From assembly GCF_000175575.2 (NCBI RefSeq), contig NZ_CP005986.1, forward strand, positions 1,433,549 through 1,497,548: a stretch of DNA of 64,000 nucleotides, read 5' to 3'. This stretch comes from Acidithiobacillus caldus ATCC 51756. Lineage in GTDB: Bacteria > Pseudomonadota > Gammaproteobacteria > Acidithiobacillales > Acidithiobacillaceae. Each line of letters starts with the position of its first letter. Positions within the stretch are counted from its first letter, which is position 1. Both the position numbers and the translations under genes were made by a program. This document shows, in pieces, positions 1 through 8,617 of this stretch. The notes under the pieces are model-generated. The model saw only the letters and a program-made list of their open reading frames with translations. It ran no database searches and was not told where the DNA came from.

Positions 1-498
1 AGCCTCCTCCGGACTACGTTCGCCTTGTGCTATCAGGGTATCGTACAGGTGCTGCAGCTTCGAATTGTGGAACTGCCCCACCGCCAATCCGGCAGCGGGA
101 TCGGGCAGACCGAAATGCTCCAGTAGGGCCAGTATCGCATCCATATGTGCCTGCTCTGAGCCGCTGATATTGGCAAAGGGTTGGATATTCCAACGATCGT
201 AGAGCCGAAGATAGACATCTCGGGCAATTTTCTCCTCTTCCCGCATATGCAGCAGATCCTCCTGCTCTGCCAGGCTTAGCGGCAGGCGGGGACTTGCAGC
301 GATCCGAGCGCGCATGGCGGCCACGTGTTGTTGGCGCTCGGCGTCGCGTTCGGGTGTCTCATCCAAGCCAGTTTCCTGCCTTCTCCCCAATCCTTGACCC
401 TGGGCCATCTCGGGCATGCCTCGCTGTATGCTACTGCGTCTACGTCCTCTTCCCATACCCCGTCCTTGCCGGGAGGTACCACAACATGGCGTATTCAT
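1..498 (-). CDS. DUF2202 ferritin-like protein, 3' end cut by window edge
   Basis: The reading frame is open from an ATG at 498 to the left edge (166 codons seen, no stop reached). An AAAGGAGAG ribosome binding site lies just upstream. The first ~45 residues are rich in Arg, Gly and Met (RGMGRGRRRR), typical of this family's leader. From about residue 75 the DUF2202 core begins: LSLAEQEDLLHMREEEKIAR, then a YLRLYDRWNIQPFANISGSE stretch, a four-helix ferritin-like fold with acidic metal-binding residues. The biochemical function of DUF2202 proteins is not settled; metal or redox handling is inferred from the fold. It follows the padR-type gene on the same strand with a 34-base gap, so the two are probably one transcript and the regulator may control it. 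Confidence 0.8.
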   Translation of the reverse strand, partial: MNTPCCGTSRQGRGMGRGRRRSSIQRGMPEMAQGQGLGRRQETGLDETPERDAERQQHVAAMRARIAASPRLPLSLAEQEDLLHMREEEKIARDVYLRLYDRWNIQPFANISGSEQAHMDAILALLEHFGLPDPAAGLAVGQFHNSKLQHLYDTLIAQGERSPEEA

Positions 499-532
499 AA
501 CTACTCTCCTTTTCCGTTCAATATGTTACAGA

Positions 533-1057
533 TCACAGATTGCGAACCTGTTTCAGGGCGTTTTCAAGAATTTCTTCAAGCCGTGCCACCACTTGACGCT
601 GCCCATGGGCCACAGCGACACGTTCGTGGACTGCATCCCGCAGTCCTTGCAGGTGACGACGCATATTTTCCCAATCGTCCTTCGCCAATGCTTCCAGGCG
701 CTCTGCAACGGCCTGCGTAAGCGCTCGATTCTCATCCAGAAAATCTTTGCCACGGTCCGTTAGACTATAGCGCCGCTTGTTGCCCGATTCCGTCACGAGC
801 ACGAGTCCCAATTCCTCCAACATCGTGAGCATGGGATAAATCATCCCGGGACTTGGGCTGTATATCCCTCCGGACCGCTCCGTCAGGCGCTTGATGAGTT
901 CGTAGCCATGGCAGGGCTCTCGATCGAGCTCCTGCAAGACCACGAAGCGCAGCATTCCCTGATCCAGGAGCCGACGCCTTCTCCCGCCGCGCCCTTGGCG
1001 GCAGCCCTTGCCGGAACACTCACTCCATGGGTCGCTATCCACACCACCTCCAAGCAT
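533..1057 (-). CDS. PadR-family transcriptional regulator
   Basis: This 174-residue protein carries a PadR-type winged helix at about residues 34-110: LDQGMLRFVVLQELDREPCH, then GYELIKRLTERSGGIYSPSPG, MIYPMLTMLEELGLV and a wing RRYSLTDRGKDFL. A helical C-terminal dimerisation region (about 115-174) follows. The Cys/Gly/Arg-rich first 30 residues are longer than usual and could be partly untranslated, although AAGGA sits at a usable distance from the chosen ATG. PadR proteins are dimeric repressors that respond to ligands or stress. Two palindromes lie immediately upstream, as expected for autoregulation. The gene is read away from cbbM, and the DUF2202 gene follows it. Confidence 0.85.
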   Translation of the reverse strand: MLGGGVDSDPWSECSGKGCRQGRGGRRRRLLDQGMLRFVVLQELDREPCHGYELIKRLTERSGGIYSPSPGMIYPMLTMLEELGLVLVTESGNKRRYSLTDRGKDFLDENRALTQAVAERLEALAKDDWENMRRHLQGLRDAVHERVAVAHGQRQVVARLEEILENALKQVRNL

Positions 1058-1065
1058 TAGCCATC

Positions 1066-1093
1066 CTTAGATACATCTAAGTTCGATATATCG
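1066..1093. promoter_or_regulatory. Two palindromes upstream of padR, candidate PadR operator
   Basis: CTTAGAT-AC-ATCTAAG (1066-1081) is an inverted repeat with 7-base arms. CGATATATCG (1084-1093) is a perfect 10-base palindrome three bases further on. They lie 9-36 bases upstream of the padR ATG at 1057. AT-rich palindromes of this kind beside the regulator's own gene are typical of PadR operators. Binding is inferred. Confidence 0.45.
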
Positions 1094-1296
1094 TATAAAC
1101 TTTCCGCTCCATGTCAAGGGCTGGCCGGCGTCGTCGCAAGGGCGCAAGCTCCCGAACCGACGATGGGCTTCGTCTACTGCCGAGCAATCGGCGCCCATTG
1201 CCCTGACTGCCCGTTAGGGTAGAGGTATCGGAGGCAGCGTATAAACCCGGGAGCGACTTTAGGGCCATCGAGATGCTTCTGAAACCGGGATGAATG

Positions 1297-1317
1297 GCAG
1301 AACATATTCTGTTCTGC
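1297..1317. promoter_or_regulatory. Inverted repeat upstream of cbbM, candidate operator
   Basis: GCAGAACA and TGTTCTGC form perfect 8-base arms around a 5-base spacer (TATTC). The repeat ends two bases before the AT-rich run that probably holds the cbbM -10 element, and about 88 bases before the cbbM ATG. The position suits a regulator controlling RuBisCO. It does not look like a standard CbbR TNA-N7-TNA site or a LexA box, so the binding protein is unknown. Confidence 0.4.
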
Positions 1318-1404
1318 AAATTATATATATATAAAATAATCGTTTTTACAAATAGATCGGTCGGGTTAGTCTACGGCGGTTTTCGATGCCACCTGGAGTT
1401 CCGC

Positions 1405-2784
1405 ATGGACCAATCCTCTCGCTATGCCGATCTTTCACTGAAAGAGGAAGATCTGATCAAGGAAGGCAACCACATTCTGGTCGCTTATAAAATGCAACCC
1501 AAGGCAGGCCACGGTTATCTGGAAGCCGCGGCGCATTTTGCCGCCGAATCGTCTACCGGCACCAACGTGGAGGTCTCCACAACTGACGATTTCACTAAAG
1601 GTGTCGACGCCCTCGTCTACTTCATCGACGAAGCACGGGAAGACATGCGGATTGCGTATCCGCTGGAGCTTTTCGATCGCAATGTCACGGACGGGCGAAT
1701 GATGATCGTTTCCTTCCTGACCCTAGCCATTGGTAATAACCAGGGAATGGGGGATATCGCCCATGCCAAGATGATCGACTTCTGGCTGCCGCCGCGAGCC
1801 ATCCAGCTCTTCGATGGTCCCGCCAAAGATATTTCCGATTTATGGCGTATTCTCGGTCGGCCCATCCAGGATGGCGGCTACATTGCCGGGACGATCATCA
1901 AGCCCAAGCTTGGTCTACGCCCTGAACCCTTTGCCGAGGCTGCGTACCAGTTCTGGCTCGGCGGCGATTTCATCAAGAACGATGAGCCCCAGGGTAACCA
2001 GGTTTTTGCGCCGTTGAAAAAGACGATACCGCTGGTGGCCGACGCAATGAAACGGGCGATGGACGAAACCGGTCAGGCCAAGTTATTCTCGGCCAACATC
2101 ACCGCCGATGATCACTACGAAATGTGTGCCCGAGCCGATTTCATCCTCGAAACCTTCGGTCCGGACGCCGACAAGGTGGCCTTTCTGGTGGATGGCTTCG
2201 TGGGCGGCCCCGGTATGATCACTACGGCCCGCCGTCAATATCCCGCCCAGTATCTGCATTACCATCGCGCTGGTCATGGCATGATCACCTCCCCGAGCGC
2301 CAAGCGTGGTTACACGGCCTTCGTGCTCGCCAAGATCGCCCGTCTCCAGGGTGCATCGGGTATTCACGTGGGCACCATGGGTTATGGCAAGATGGAAGGA
2401 GAAAACGACGACCGCATCATCGCCTACATGATTGAGCGCGATGAGTGCCAGGGCCCGGTGTACTATCAGAAGTGGTATGGTATGAAGCCCACCACGCCCA
2501 TCATCTCCGGCGGTATGAATGCGCTGCGTCTGCCGGGCTTTTTCGAAAATCTGGGCCACGGCAACGTCATCAACACCGCAGGTGGCGGCTCTTACGGCCA
2601 CATCGACAGCCCCGCTGCCGGTGCCATCTCCCTGCGACAGGCCTACGAGTGCTGGAAGGCCAAGGCCGATCCCATTGAATGGGCCAAGGAGCACAAGGAA
2701 TTCGCCCGTGCCTTCGCCTCGTTTCCACACGATGCCGACAAACTCTACCCAGGCTGGCGGGAAAAGCTGCAGATACACCAGTAA
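1405..2784 (+). CDS. cbbM: Ribulose-bisphosphate carboxylase, form II
   Basis: CbbM carboxylates ribulose 1,5-bisphosphate in the Calvin cycle; form II enzymes are large-subunit-only oligomers. The frame is open from 1294, but ATG 1405 gives the standard 459 residues and has GGAG upstream. In this numbering the catalytic residues match those known for the Rhodospirillum rubrum enzyme: K166 in [10 protein letters not shown], and carbamylated K191 with D193 and E194 in [13 protein letters not shown]. Loop-6 and phosphate-binding segments ([32 protein letters not shown]) are intact. cbbQ and cbbO follow, the usual arrangement for a RuBisCO with its activase. Form II enzymes are associated with high CO2 and low O2. 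Identification is essentially certain. Confidence 0.98.
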   Translation: MDQSSRYADLSLKEEDLIKEGNHILVAYKMQPKAGHGYLEAAAHFAAESSTGTNVEVSTTDDFTKGVDALVYFIDEAREDMRIAYPLELFDRNVTDGRMMIVSFLTLAIGNNQGMGDIAHAKMIDFWLPPRAIQLFDGPAKDISDLWRILGRPIQDGGYIAGTIIKPKLGLRPEPFAEAAYQFWLGGDFIKNDEPQGNQVFAPLKKTIPLVADAMKRAMDETGQAKLFSANITADDHYEMCARADFILETFGPDADKVAFLVDGFVGGPGMITTARRQYPAQYLHYHRAGHGMITSPSAKRGYTAFVLAKIARLQGASGIHVGTMGYGKMEGENDDRIIAYMIERDECQGPVYYQKWYGMKPTTPIISGGMNALRLPGFFENLGHGNVINTAGGGSYGHIDSPAAGAISLRQAYECWKAKADPIEWAKEHKEFARAFASFPHDADKLYPGWREKLQIHQ

Positions 2785-2945
2785 GGCTACGGGCTATCAC
2801 CAACCCCTGCCCGATTCGCTGAGCCTCTGCTCGGGACGGGCATGGACCCCGAGGCGGGGCGTAGCTTGCCGCGCTTCTCCTTTTGTCGACGCCATCGCCC
2901 CAGCCCTTGGGACGATACTCCATGCGGAGATTCTCAGGAGCCAAC

Positions 2946-3749
2946 GTGACCGATCTATCCGAATATCGCGTCCGCAAGGAACCTTTCTATCAGCCACAGG
3001 GTCATGAGGTTTCTCTCTTCGCCGCAGCCTACCGCCGGCGCCTACCGGTCATGGTGAAGGGCCCGACGGGCTGCGGCAAATCACGCTTCATCGAGTATAT
3101 GGCGTGGCAGCTCGATAGGCCGCTCATTACCGTTGCCTGTAATGAGGATATGAGCGCCAGCGATCTGGTAGGCCGCTACCTGCTCGATGCCGGCGGTACC
3201 CGCTGGATCGATGGTCCCTTGACCGTGGCCGCGCGTCTGGGCGCCATCTGCTATCTGGACGAAGTGGTGGAGGCACGGCAGGATACCACCGTGGTCATCC
3301 ATTCCCTCACGGACCATCGGCGGGCACTCCCCCTGGACAAGAAGGGGGAACTGGTACGCGCACATCCGGACTTCCAATTGGTGATTTCCTACAATCCGGG
3401 TTACCAGAGCCTGATGAAGGATCTCAAATCCTCCACCAAGCAACGTTTTGCCGCGTTCGACTTCGCTTATCCCCCGCCGGAACTGGAAACCGAGATCCTG
3501 GTTCGGGAAGCCGGAGTGCCGGCCCATGTCGCCGCGCAGCTGGTGTGTATTGGTGGCGTGGCACGGAAGCTCAAGGGGCATGGCCTGGATGAGGGTATCT
3601 CGACGCGGCTTCTGGTATACGCCGGCGTGCTGATCCAGGATGGGGTGACGCCGCAGGATGCCTGTCGCATGGCCTTGGTAACTCCCATAACCGATGACGC
3701 CGACATCCGTGCCACCCTCGAGCACGCCATCCGCGCCACCTTTGTCTGA
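2946..3749 (+). CDS. cbbQ: CbbQ, MoxR-type AAA+ RuBisCO activase ATPase
   Basis: CbbQ is the hexameric AAA+ motor that, with CbbO, removes inhibitory sugar phosphates from RuBisCO active sites. The chosen start is GTG 2946, five bases after AGGAG, giving the usual 267 residues (VTDLSEYRV...); an upstream in-frame ATG at 2883 would add an unsupported leader. Walker A is GPTGCGKS (residues 39-46) and Walker B is ICYLDEV (101-107), followed by VISYNPGYQ as sensor 1. It lies 161 bases after cbbM and 6 before cbbO, so cotranscription is likely. Confidence 0.95.
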   Translation: MTDLSEYRVRKEPFYQPQGHEVSLFAAAYRRRLPVMVKGPTGCGKSRFIEYMAWQLDRPLITVACNEDMSASDLVGRYLLDAGGTRWIDGPLTVAARLGAICYLDEVVEARQDTTVVIHSLTDHRRALPLDKKGELVRAHPDFQLVISYNPGYQSLMKDLKSSTKQRFAAFDFAYPPPELETEILVREAGVPAHVAAQLVCIGGVARKLKGHGLDEGISTRLLVYAGVLIQDGVTPQDACRMALVTPITDDADIRATLEHAIRATFV

Positions 3750-3755
3750 AGAATC

Positions 3756-6026
3756 ATGAACAATGGGTTCTCCGAGGCGGCGCAAGAGGTCGTGCGTGCT
3801 CAGGCGTGGGAACGCCTGGATACGAGCTTTGCCGAGGTCCGTGCGGTATTTGACGATCTATTCAACGCGGCTCTGAGGATACTCAGCCCAGCGGACATCG
3901 ATGCCTATATCGAGGCAGCCCGACAGATCGCCAAGTTAGGTCGCGGCTCCGAACCGCTGCTGCTGTTCCTCGAGGCCTGGCCAGAGCTGGCCGGTCTGCT
4001 GGGTGGGCACGCTTTGGCGCCGGTGCTGGAGACTATCCAGCGCATGCAAAAGTCACCCAACGGCCGCGCCATCGCTCCCTTCTTGCAAAGTCTGATCCCC
4101 GTGGCACGCCGCTTGGAATCCACCGAGCTGGTGCGCGACTACCTGGAGGTCGTCCTCGACCTTATGGTGCAAACCTCGGGGACCATCCACGGCCGGCAGG
4201 CCACGATTCCCAGTCCCGTCATGGCCGAGTTCTTCGTCCAGGCCCCGTTGTTGTTGGATCAGGTCTCGCTGACCGGACTTGCTAGATGGGTAGATCACGG
4301 AATACGCCACTACGCCAACAATCCAGATCGGCAGAAGGACTATTTCGGCCTGCACTCTGCCGACAGTCATGCCGTGCTTCGACGCGAACGCCACGGCACC
4401 TTGCTGGCGGACGTGGAACGGCAGCTTGGTCTGTATTTGCTCGGGCTCTGGGAGGATGTCGCGCCCCTCGTACCCTATTCCAGCGGTTTTCACCAGTTAC
4501 GCCAGCCCATCCCCTATTACGATAGCCAGGGCTTTCATCTGCCCGATGCCTATGACGACGCTCGTGGGGTGGCGGCGATCGACCGCTATCGCCTGGCCTT
4601 GGCACACATGGCCGGTCATCGACGCTGGAGCCAACCCTCCATCGCCGACAATTGGAGTCCGTTTCAACGGCTCACGGTGGAGTGTTTCGAGGATTGCCGC
4701 ATTGATACCCTGCTGTTGCGCCGGTATCCCGGCCTACGACCAATCCTGCTCGCACTGCATCCCCAACCCGATGAGGACGATTGCAACGATGCCACCACCT
4801 CATGCCTGCGCCACCGCTTGGTCATGCTGTCCCGTGCCCTGCTCGATCCCGCGTGCTCCTACCGCCATCCCGTCATTCGGGAGTTCACGGTACGGTTTCA
4901 GGCGCTGCTGCGGACTGGTCCCAGCAATAGCAGCGAGATTGCCGCCCTGGCACTGGACTTCGTGACCCGCACACGCTTGCCCAGTGACCAGTTTGCACGC
5001 GTGCATTTTGCCGACACCATAGTGGATTATCGGGACGACAACCGCCATTTTTGGCGCTTCATCGAGCCGGAGGGTGGAGAAACATCCACCAGCGATACGT
5101 TCAGACCCAGCTCCAGCCCAGGGGAGCAGAGGCTGCCTCCGCGTCACTATCCCGAGTGGGATGAGCACAGCCGTAGCTACCGTCCCGACTGGGTCAGCGT
5201 TTACGACTACCTCCATCCCACTGGCGATGCCGCCCTGATCGATGGTCTGCTCCAAAAGCATCGCGTATTGTCCAATCGGCTCAGAAGACTTTTCGATCTT
5301 CTGAAACCTCAGGAGAGGGAACGCATCCGCCGCCAGGAGGACGGCAGCGAGCTTGATCTAGATATGGCACTGCGTGCCCTCATCGATTACCAAATGGGGA
5401 TGGTCCCGGACCCACGCATCAGCCTGAGCCATCACAGCAACGGACGCGATCTAGCGGTGCTCCTGCTGCTGGACCTGTCGCAGTCCCTCAACGAAACCGT
5501 TGCCGGCACCGGTCAGACCGTGCTTCAGCTCAGTCAGGAGGCGGTATCGATGCTGGCCTGGGCTGTTGACGGACTGGGCGATCCCTTTGCCATCGCCGGC
5601 TTCCACTCCAATACCCGCCATGACCTGCGTTTTCTCCACATCAAAGGCTTCAGCGAGGCCTGGGACGATACCGTCAAGGCACGACTGGCCGGGATGCAGG
5701 CGCGTTGGTCCACACGCATGGGGGCGGCGCTGCGCCATGCCACGCACTTCCTCGAAGCACGCAAGACGAGCAAGAAGCTCTTGCTCATTCTCACCGACGG
5801 CATGCCTTCGGATGTAGACGTGGCGGATCCACAGCATCTCATTGCCGACGCTCGGCAAGCGGTGCGCGAGCTGGAGCAGGAGGGTATCTACCCCTACTGC
5901 ATCAGCCTCGATCCCCAGGCCGATAGCTATGTGGCGCAGATTTTCGGAAGGCGGTTTTCTGTTGTCGACCGAATCGAACACCTGCCGGAAAAACTCTCTG
6001 AAATCTTCATTGGGCTGACGCGATAA
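3756..6026 (+). CDS. cbbO: CbbO, von Willebrand A-domain RuBisCO activase partner
   Basis: CbbO (756 residues) is the adaptor that links the CbbQ ring to RuBisCO. The N-terminal ~550 residues are largely helical and specific to CbbO. The C-terminal VWA domain starts near residue 565 and carries an intact metal-ion-dependent adhesion motif, D573-L-S-Q-S577, then LTDGMPSD further on. In studied systems this MIDAS contacts an acidic residue on RuBisCO. It begins six bases after cbbQ; no strong ribosome binding site is seen, so translational coupling is likely. Length and domain order are normal. Confidence 0.93.
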   Translation: MNNGFSEAAQEVVRAQAWERLDTSFAEVRAVFDDLFNAALRILSPADIDAYIEAARQIAKLGRGSEPLLLFLEAWPELAGLLGGHALAPVLETIQRMQKSPNGRAIAPFLQSLIPVARRLESTELVRDYLEVVLDLMVQTSGTIHGRQATIPSPVMAEFFVQAPLLLDQVSLTGLARWVDHGIRHYANNPDRQKDYFGLHSADSHAVLRRERHGTLLADVERQLGLYLLGLWEDVAPLVPYSSGFHQLRQPIPYYDSQGFHLPDAYDDARGVAAIDRYRLALAHMAGHRRWSQPSIADNWSPFQRLTVECFEDCRIDTLLLRRYPGLRPILLALHPQPDEDDCNDATTSCLRHRLVMLSRALLDPACSYRHPVIREFTVRFQALLRTGPSNSSEIAALALDFVTRTRLPSDQFARVHFADTIVDYRDDNRHFWRFIEPEGGETSTSDTFRPSSSPGEQRLPPRHYPEWDEHSRSYRPDWVSVYDYLHPTGDAALIDGLLQKHRVLSNRLRRLFDLLKPQERERIRRQEDGSELDLDMALRALIDYQMGMVPDPRISLSHHSNGRDLAVLLLLDLSQSLNETVAGTGQTVLQLSQEAVSMLAWAVDGLGDPFAIAGFHSNTRHDLRFLHIKGFSEAWDDTVKARLAGMQARWSTRMGAALRHATHFLEARKTSKKLLLILTDGMPSDVDVADPQHLIADARQAVRELEQEGIYPYCISLDPQADSYVAQIFGRRFSVVDRIEHLPEKLSEIFIGLTR

Positions 6027-6032
6027 ACAATA

Positions 6033-6060
6033 TTGCACAGGATGTGCAGTATTCTATACA
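6033..6060 (+). promoter_or_regulatory. Candidate promoter with overlapping inverted repeat
   Basis: TTGCAC (6033-6038) and TATACA (6055-6060) are separated by 16 bases and would start transcription near 6067, almost at the ATG at 6069. TGCACA-GGA-TGTGCA (6034-6048) overlaps the -35 element. A repressor site for the XRE-cupin regulator itself is a natural reading, but not shown. Confidence 0.4.
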
Positions 6061-6068
6061 ATTGGCCC

Positions 6069-6614
6069 ATGGAACAATTGGGACGACAACTGCAGAAACT
6101 CCGGGAGGAGCGCCAGCTCTCCCTGCGCTCGCTGGGTGAACTGGCGGGGGTATCGGCCAGCGCCATTTCGCAGATGGAGGCGGGCAAGGTGTCCCCATCC
6201 ATCGCTACCCTGGAAAAGATCTGCAACGCCTTGGGAGTCCACATCGCGAGTCTTTTCGATGAACCACAAGGCGATCAGGGACCAATCCTGTTGCGTACAA
6301 ACGAACGGCGACGCGTTTACAGCGCTGACTCCCACGCCAGCATTGAACCCTTGGCTCGGAATTTTGCGGGCAAGAAGATGCAGCCGATCCTCATCAGCCT
6401 GGAGCCCGGAGGGGTCTGCGGGGAGCATCCCTACACGAGCGCCGAAGGTGAGGAATTCGCGATGCTCATTGCGGGAACGGCCGAGTTCGAACAGCAAGAC
6501 AAGCGCTACCAGTTGAGCCAGGGCGATGCCGTCTACTACGACCCACGCCAACTGCACAATTGGCGAAATCTCGGCCAGGATATGGCAGTGCTCCTCATCG
6601 TCGTCGCCCAATGA
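6069..6614 (+). CDS. XRE-family regulator with cupin domain
   Basis: This 181-residue protein has an N-terminal helix-turn-helix of XRE type (residues ~6-62: LGRQLQKLREERQLSLRSLG, then SASAISQMEAGKVSPSIATL) and a C-terminal cupin sensor domain (~105-180: SLEPGGVCGEHPYTSAEGEE, then QGDAVYYDPRQLHNWRN). Proteins of this architecture usually repress nearby genes and sense a small ligand through the cupin. The start is taken at ATG 6069 because the fold begins there; a TTG at 6033 would place a promoter-like element inside the gene. No ribosome binding site precedes 6069, so a leaderless message is possible. It overlaps hyfB by 4 bases (ATGA) and is a likely regulator of the hyf-like genes. Confidence 0.85.
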   Translation: MEQLGRQLQKLREERQLSLRSLGELAGVSASAISQMEAGKVSPSIATLEKICNALGVHIASLFDEPQGDQGPILLRTNERRRVYSADSHASIEPLARNFAGKKMQPILISLEPGGVCGEHPYTSAEGEEFAMLIAGTAEFEQQDKRYQLSQGDAVYYDPRQLHNWRNLGQDMAVLLIVVAQ

Positions 6615-8617
6615 CGCTGCCATCTGCTTTGGCCTGGGGCCTGATTGCCGCCGCTCTGGGCCCTGTGGTAACGATCCTCGCGTTTGTACCGGCGTTGGAC
6701 GCGAAGGCACTGCGACTTGGGGGTTTCCTCACCAGCACGATCATGGCCGTCATCAGCCTCGGCGCGGGGCTCTACGCTTTGTTGCAGCCCGGATCAATCC
6801 CTGCCACGACTTTCGGCACCCATATTCCCTGGCAATTCCACCTGGATCCCCTCTCGGGCTTTTTCCTGCTCCTGTTGGGTGTGGTTGGCAGCACCGCATC
6901 CCTGCACGCCATCGGTTATTTTCGCGCCACCCAGAGCGGGGAGTTGCGAAGGGTCCTCATCCCCTACCCCATCTTTTTTTCCGCCATGATCCTCGTCGTC
7001 CTGGCGGCGGGCGTGTACACATTCATGGTGGCCTGGGAACTGATGGCCTTGAGTTCCACCTTCCTCATCCTCAGCGCGTCCCGGGCAATGGCGGCGCGTC
7101 GGGCGGCATATCTCTATCTCCTCATAGCCCATTTGGGCGCACTCTGCCTGTTGGGGGCCTTTATCCTCCTCGCCCGGGGTAATCCCCTGAGCGGCGGGAG
7201 CTTTGCGGTTATGGCCGCAGCTCAGCAATCTTTGTCCCCATGGGCGACTCAGGCAATCCTGGGCCTCAGCCTGCTGGGCTTTGGGGCCAAGCTCGGGATG
7301 GTGCCTCTGCACATCTGGCTGCCGGAGGCCCATCCCGCCGCACCCTCACCCGTTTCTGCCTTGATGAGCGCTGCCATGCTCCCCATGGCTATCTACGGTC
7401 TGTTGCGGCTGGACTGGCAGATTCTGTCGGCCCCGGGCATCGGCTGGGGAGTGATCTGGTTGGCTTTTGGTCTGCTAACGGCTGGTTTTGGGGTACTTTT
7501 TTCCACCCTGCAGAGTGATCTGAAACGGCTCTTGGCCTATTCCTCCATGGAGAACATGGGCCTGGTTCTCGTAGCCCTCGGGCTGGGACGGATTTTCGTG
7601 GCGGAGGGTTGGTTGAGTCTGGCCGGCCTTGCGCTTTGTGCGGGTCTCTTCCAACTGCTGAACCATGCGCTTTTCAAGAGTCTGCTTTTCCTCGGTAGCG
7701 GCAGTGTCCTGCACAGCACAGGCAGTGTGGACATGAATCGCCTGGGGGGGCTGATTCGCTCCATGCCCCAGACCACCCTACTCATGCTTATCGCTACCCT
7801 GGCCATTGCCGGTCTGCCTCCGCTCAATGGCTTCGCCTCAGAATGGCTGTTACTGCAGGCCTTTCTTCTCGCTCCTCAGGCTGCCTCGGGGAGCTTGCAG
7901 ATCGTCTTGCCGCTGGCAGCGGCTGGAGTGGTGTTCGTCTTGGCTCTATCGAGCTTTGCCATGGTCAAGGGCTTCGGTCTGAGTTTTCTGGGACGGCCGC
8001 GCTCCAATTTCCATGCCCATGAGGCCAGCCTTTGGGAACGTACAGCAATGGGGTGCCTAGCCCTGGGATGCGTCGTGCTGGGCATACTGCCGGGGATGGT
8101 GACCAATGGCCTCATGGCCGTCGGGCGCCTGCTATTACGAAGCGATGCACTCACGCTGCAAAGTCCCTGGGCCCTGACTCCCATATCCGCCCAGCGCGCC
8201 AGCTATTTGCCCGGCACCTTTCTGGTGGGCATAACTCTGGCCGTAATCCTGACCTTTTTGCTGGTCTGGTGGCGCTTTGGCCGGCCGCTACGGCGGGTAC
8301 CCGCCTGGGCTTGTGGGTTTGCCGGCAGTGCAACCTCACGGATGCAGGATAGCCCTGCCGGTTTCAGTCAGCCCTGGCTGCGCATCTTTGCTCCTATCCA
8401 CAGCGGTCGCCTGCAAACGCGGGAAATACCCGAAAAGCGTGCACCGGAGTGGTTCGTGCACTTCCAGGATCCTTTCTGGCATGGGCTTTATCTACCCATA
8501 CAAAAAACGGCACTCTTGCTCTCCAAACAATCCTTACGTTTGCAACAAGGCAAAATCACCATTTATTTGCTCTATGCCTTTATTACCCTAATAGTGCTGC
8601 TGGCGGTGATCCAATGA
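6611..8617 (+). CDS. hyfB: HyfB-like antiporter-type membrane subunit of Ehr complex
   Basis: This 668-residue polytopic membrane protein belongs to the NuoL/NuoM/MrpA proton-translocating family and matches HyfB/HycC in size. Key channel elements are present: E143 in VAWELMALSS, the K-containing segment KLGMVPLHIWLPEAHPAAPS, and SDLKRLLAYSSMENMGL. The start is ATG 6611, overlapping the regulator's stop by 4 bases; an earlier ATG at 6560 lies inside that gene. The C-terminal ~100 residues are soluble and end with one more hydrophobic helix. It is first of six subunit genes in the complex. Proton or sodium translocation is inferred from the family. Confidence 0.9.
   Translation: MTLPSALAWGLIAAALGPVVTILAFVPALDAKALRLGGFLTSTIMAVISLGAGLYALLQPGSIPATTFGTHIPWQFHLDPLSGFFLLLLGVVGSTASLHAIGYFRATQSGELRRVLIPYPIFFSAMILVVLAAGVYTFMVAWELMALSSTFLILSASRAMAARRAAYLYLLIAHLGALCLLGAFILLARGNPLSGGSFAVMAAAQQSLSPWATQAILGLSLLGFGAKLGMVPLHIWLPEAHPAAPSPVSALMSAAMLPMAIYGLLRLDWQILSAPGIGWGVIWLAFGLLTAGFGVLFSTLQSDLKRLLAYSSMENMGLVLVALGLGRIFVAEGWLSLAGLALCAGLFQLLNHALFKSLLFLGSGSVLHSTGSVDMNRLGGLIRSMPQTTLLMLIATLAIAGLPPLNGFASEWLLLQAFLLAPQAASGSLQIVLPLAAAGVVFVLALSSFAMVKGFGLSFLGRPRSNFHAHEASLWERTAMGCLALGCVVLGILPGMVTNGLMAVGRLLLRSDALTLQSPWALTPISAQRASYLPGTFLVGITLAVILTFLLVWWRFGRPLRRVPAWACGFAGSATSRMQDSPAGFSQPWLRIFAPIHSGRLQTREIPEKRAPEWFVHFQDPFWHGLYLPIQKTALLLSKQSLRLQQGKITIYLLYAFITLIVLLAVIQ

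Larger units (their letters stand above)
1058..1404. other. Divergent intergenic region between padR and cbbM
   Basis: This 347-base stretch separates the divergent padR and cbbM genes. Its padR side holds two palindromes (1066-1093). Its cbbM side holds an inverted repeat (1297-1317) followed by a very AT-rich run (about 1319-1340, TATATATATATAAAAT) that probably contains the cbbM -10 region. I see no convincing gene in the GC-rich middle (1095-1290). Confidence 0.6.

Noticed and set aside
1300-1314. LexA box GAAC-N-GTTC before cbbM
   Set aside because: The spacing is 7 bases, not 4, and RuBisCO is not an expected SOS gene; the larger 8-base-arm repeat explains it.
1077-1319. 80-codon minus-strand frame in the padR-cbbM intergenic region
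   Set aside because: No family match, no ribosome binding site, and it covers the likely cbbM operator and promoter.
1294-1404. Upstream extension of cbbM to ATG 1294
   Set aside because: The extra 37 residues are not found in form II RuBisCO; ATG 1405 gives exact catalytic numbering and has a ribosome binding site.
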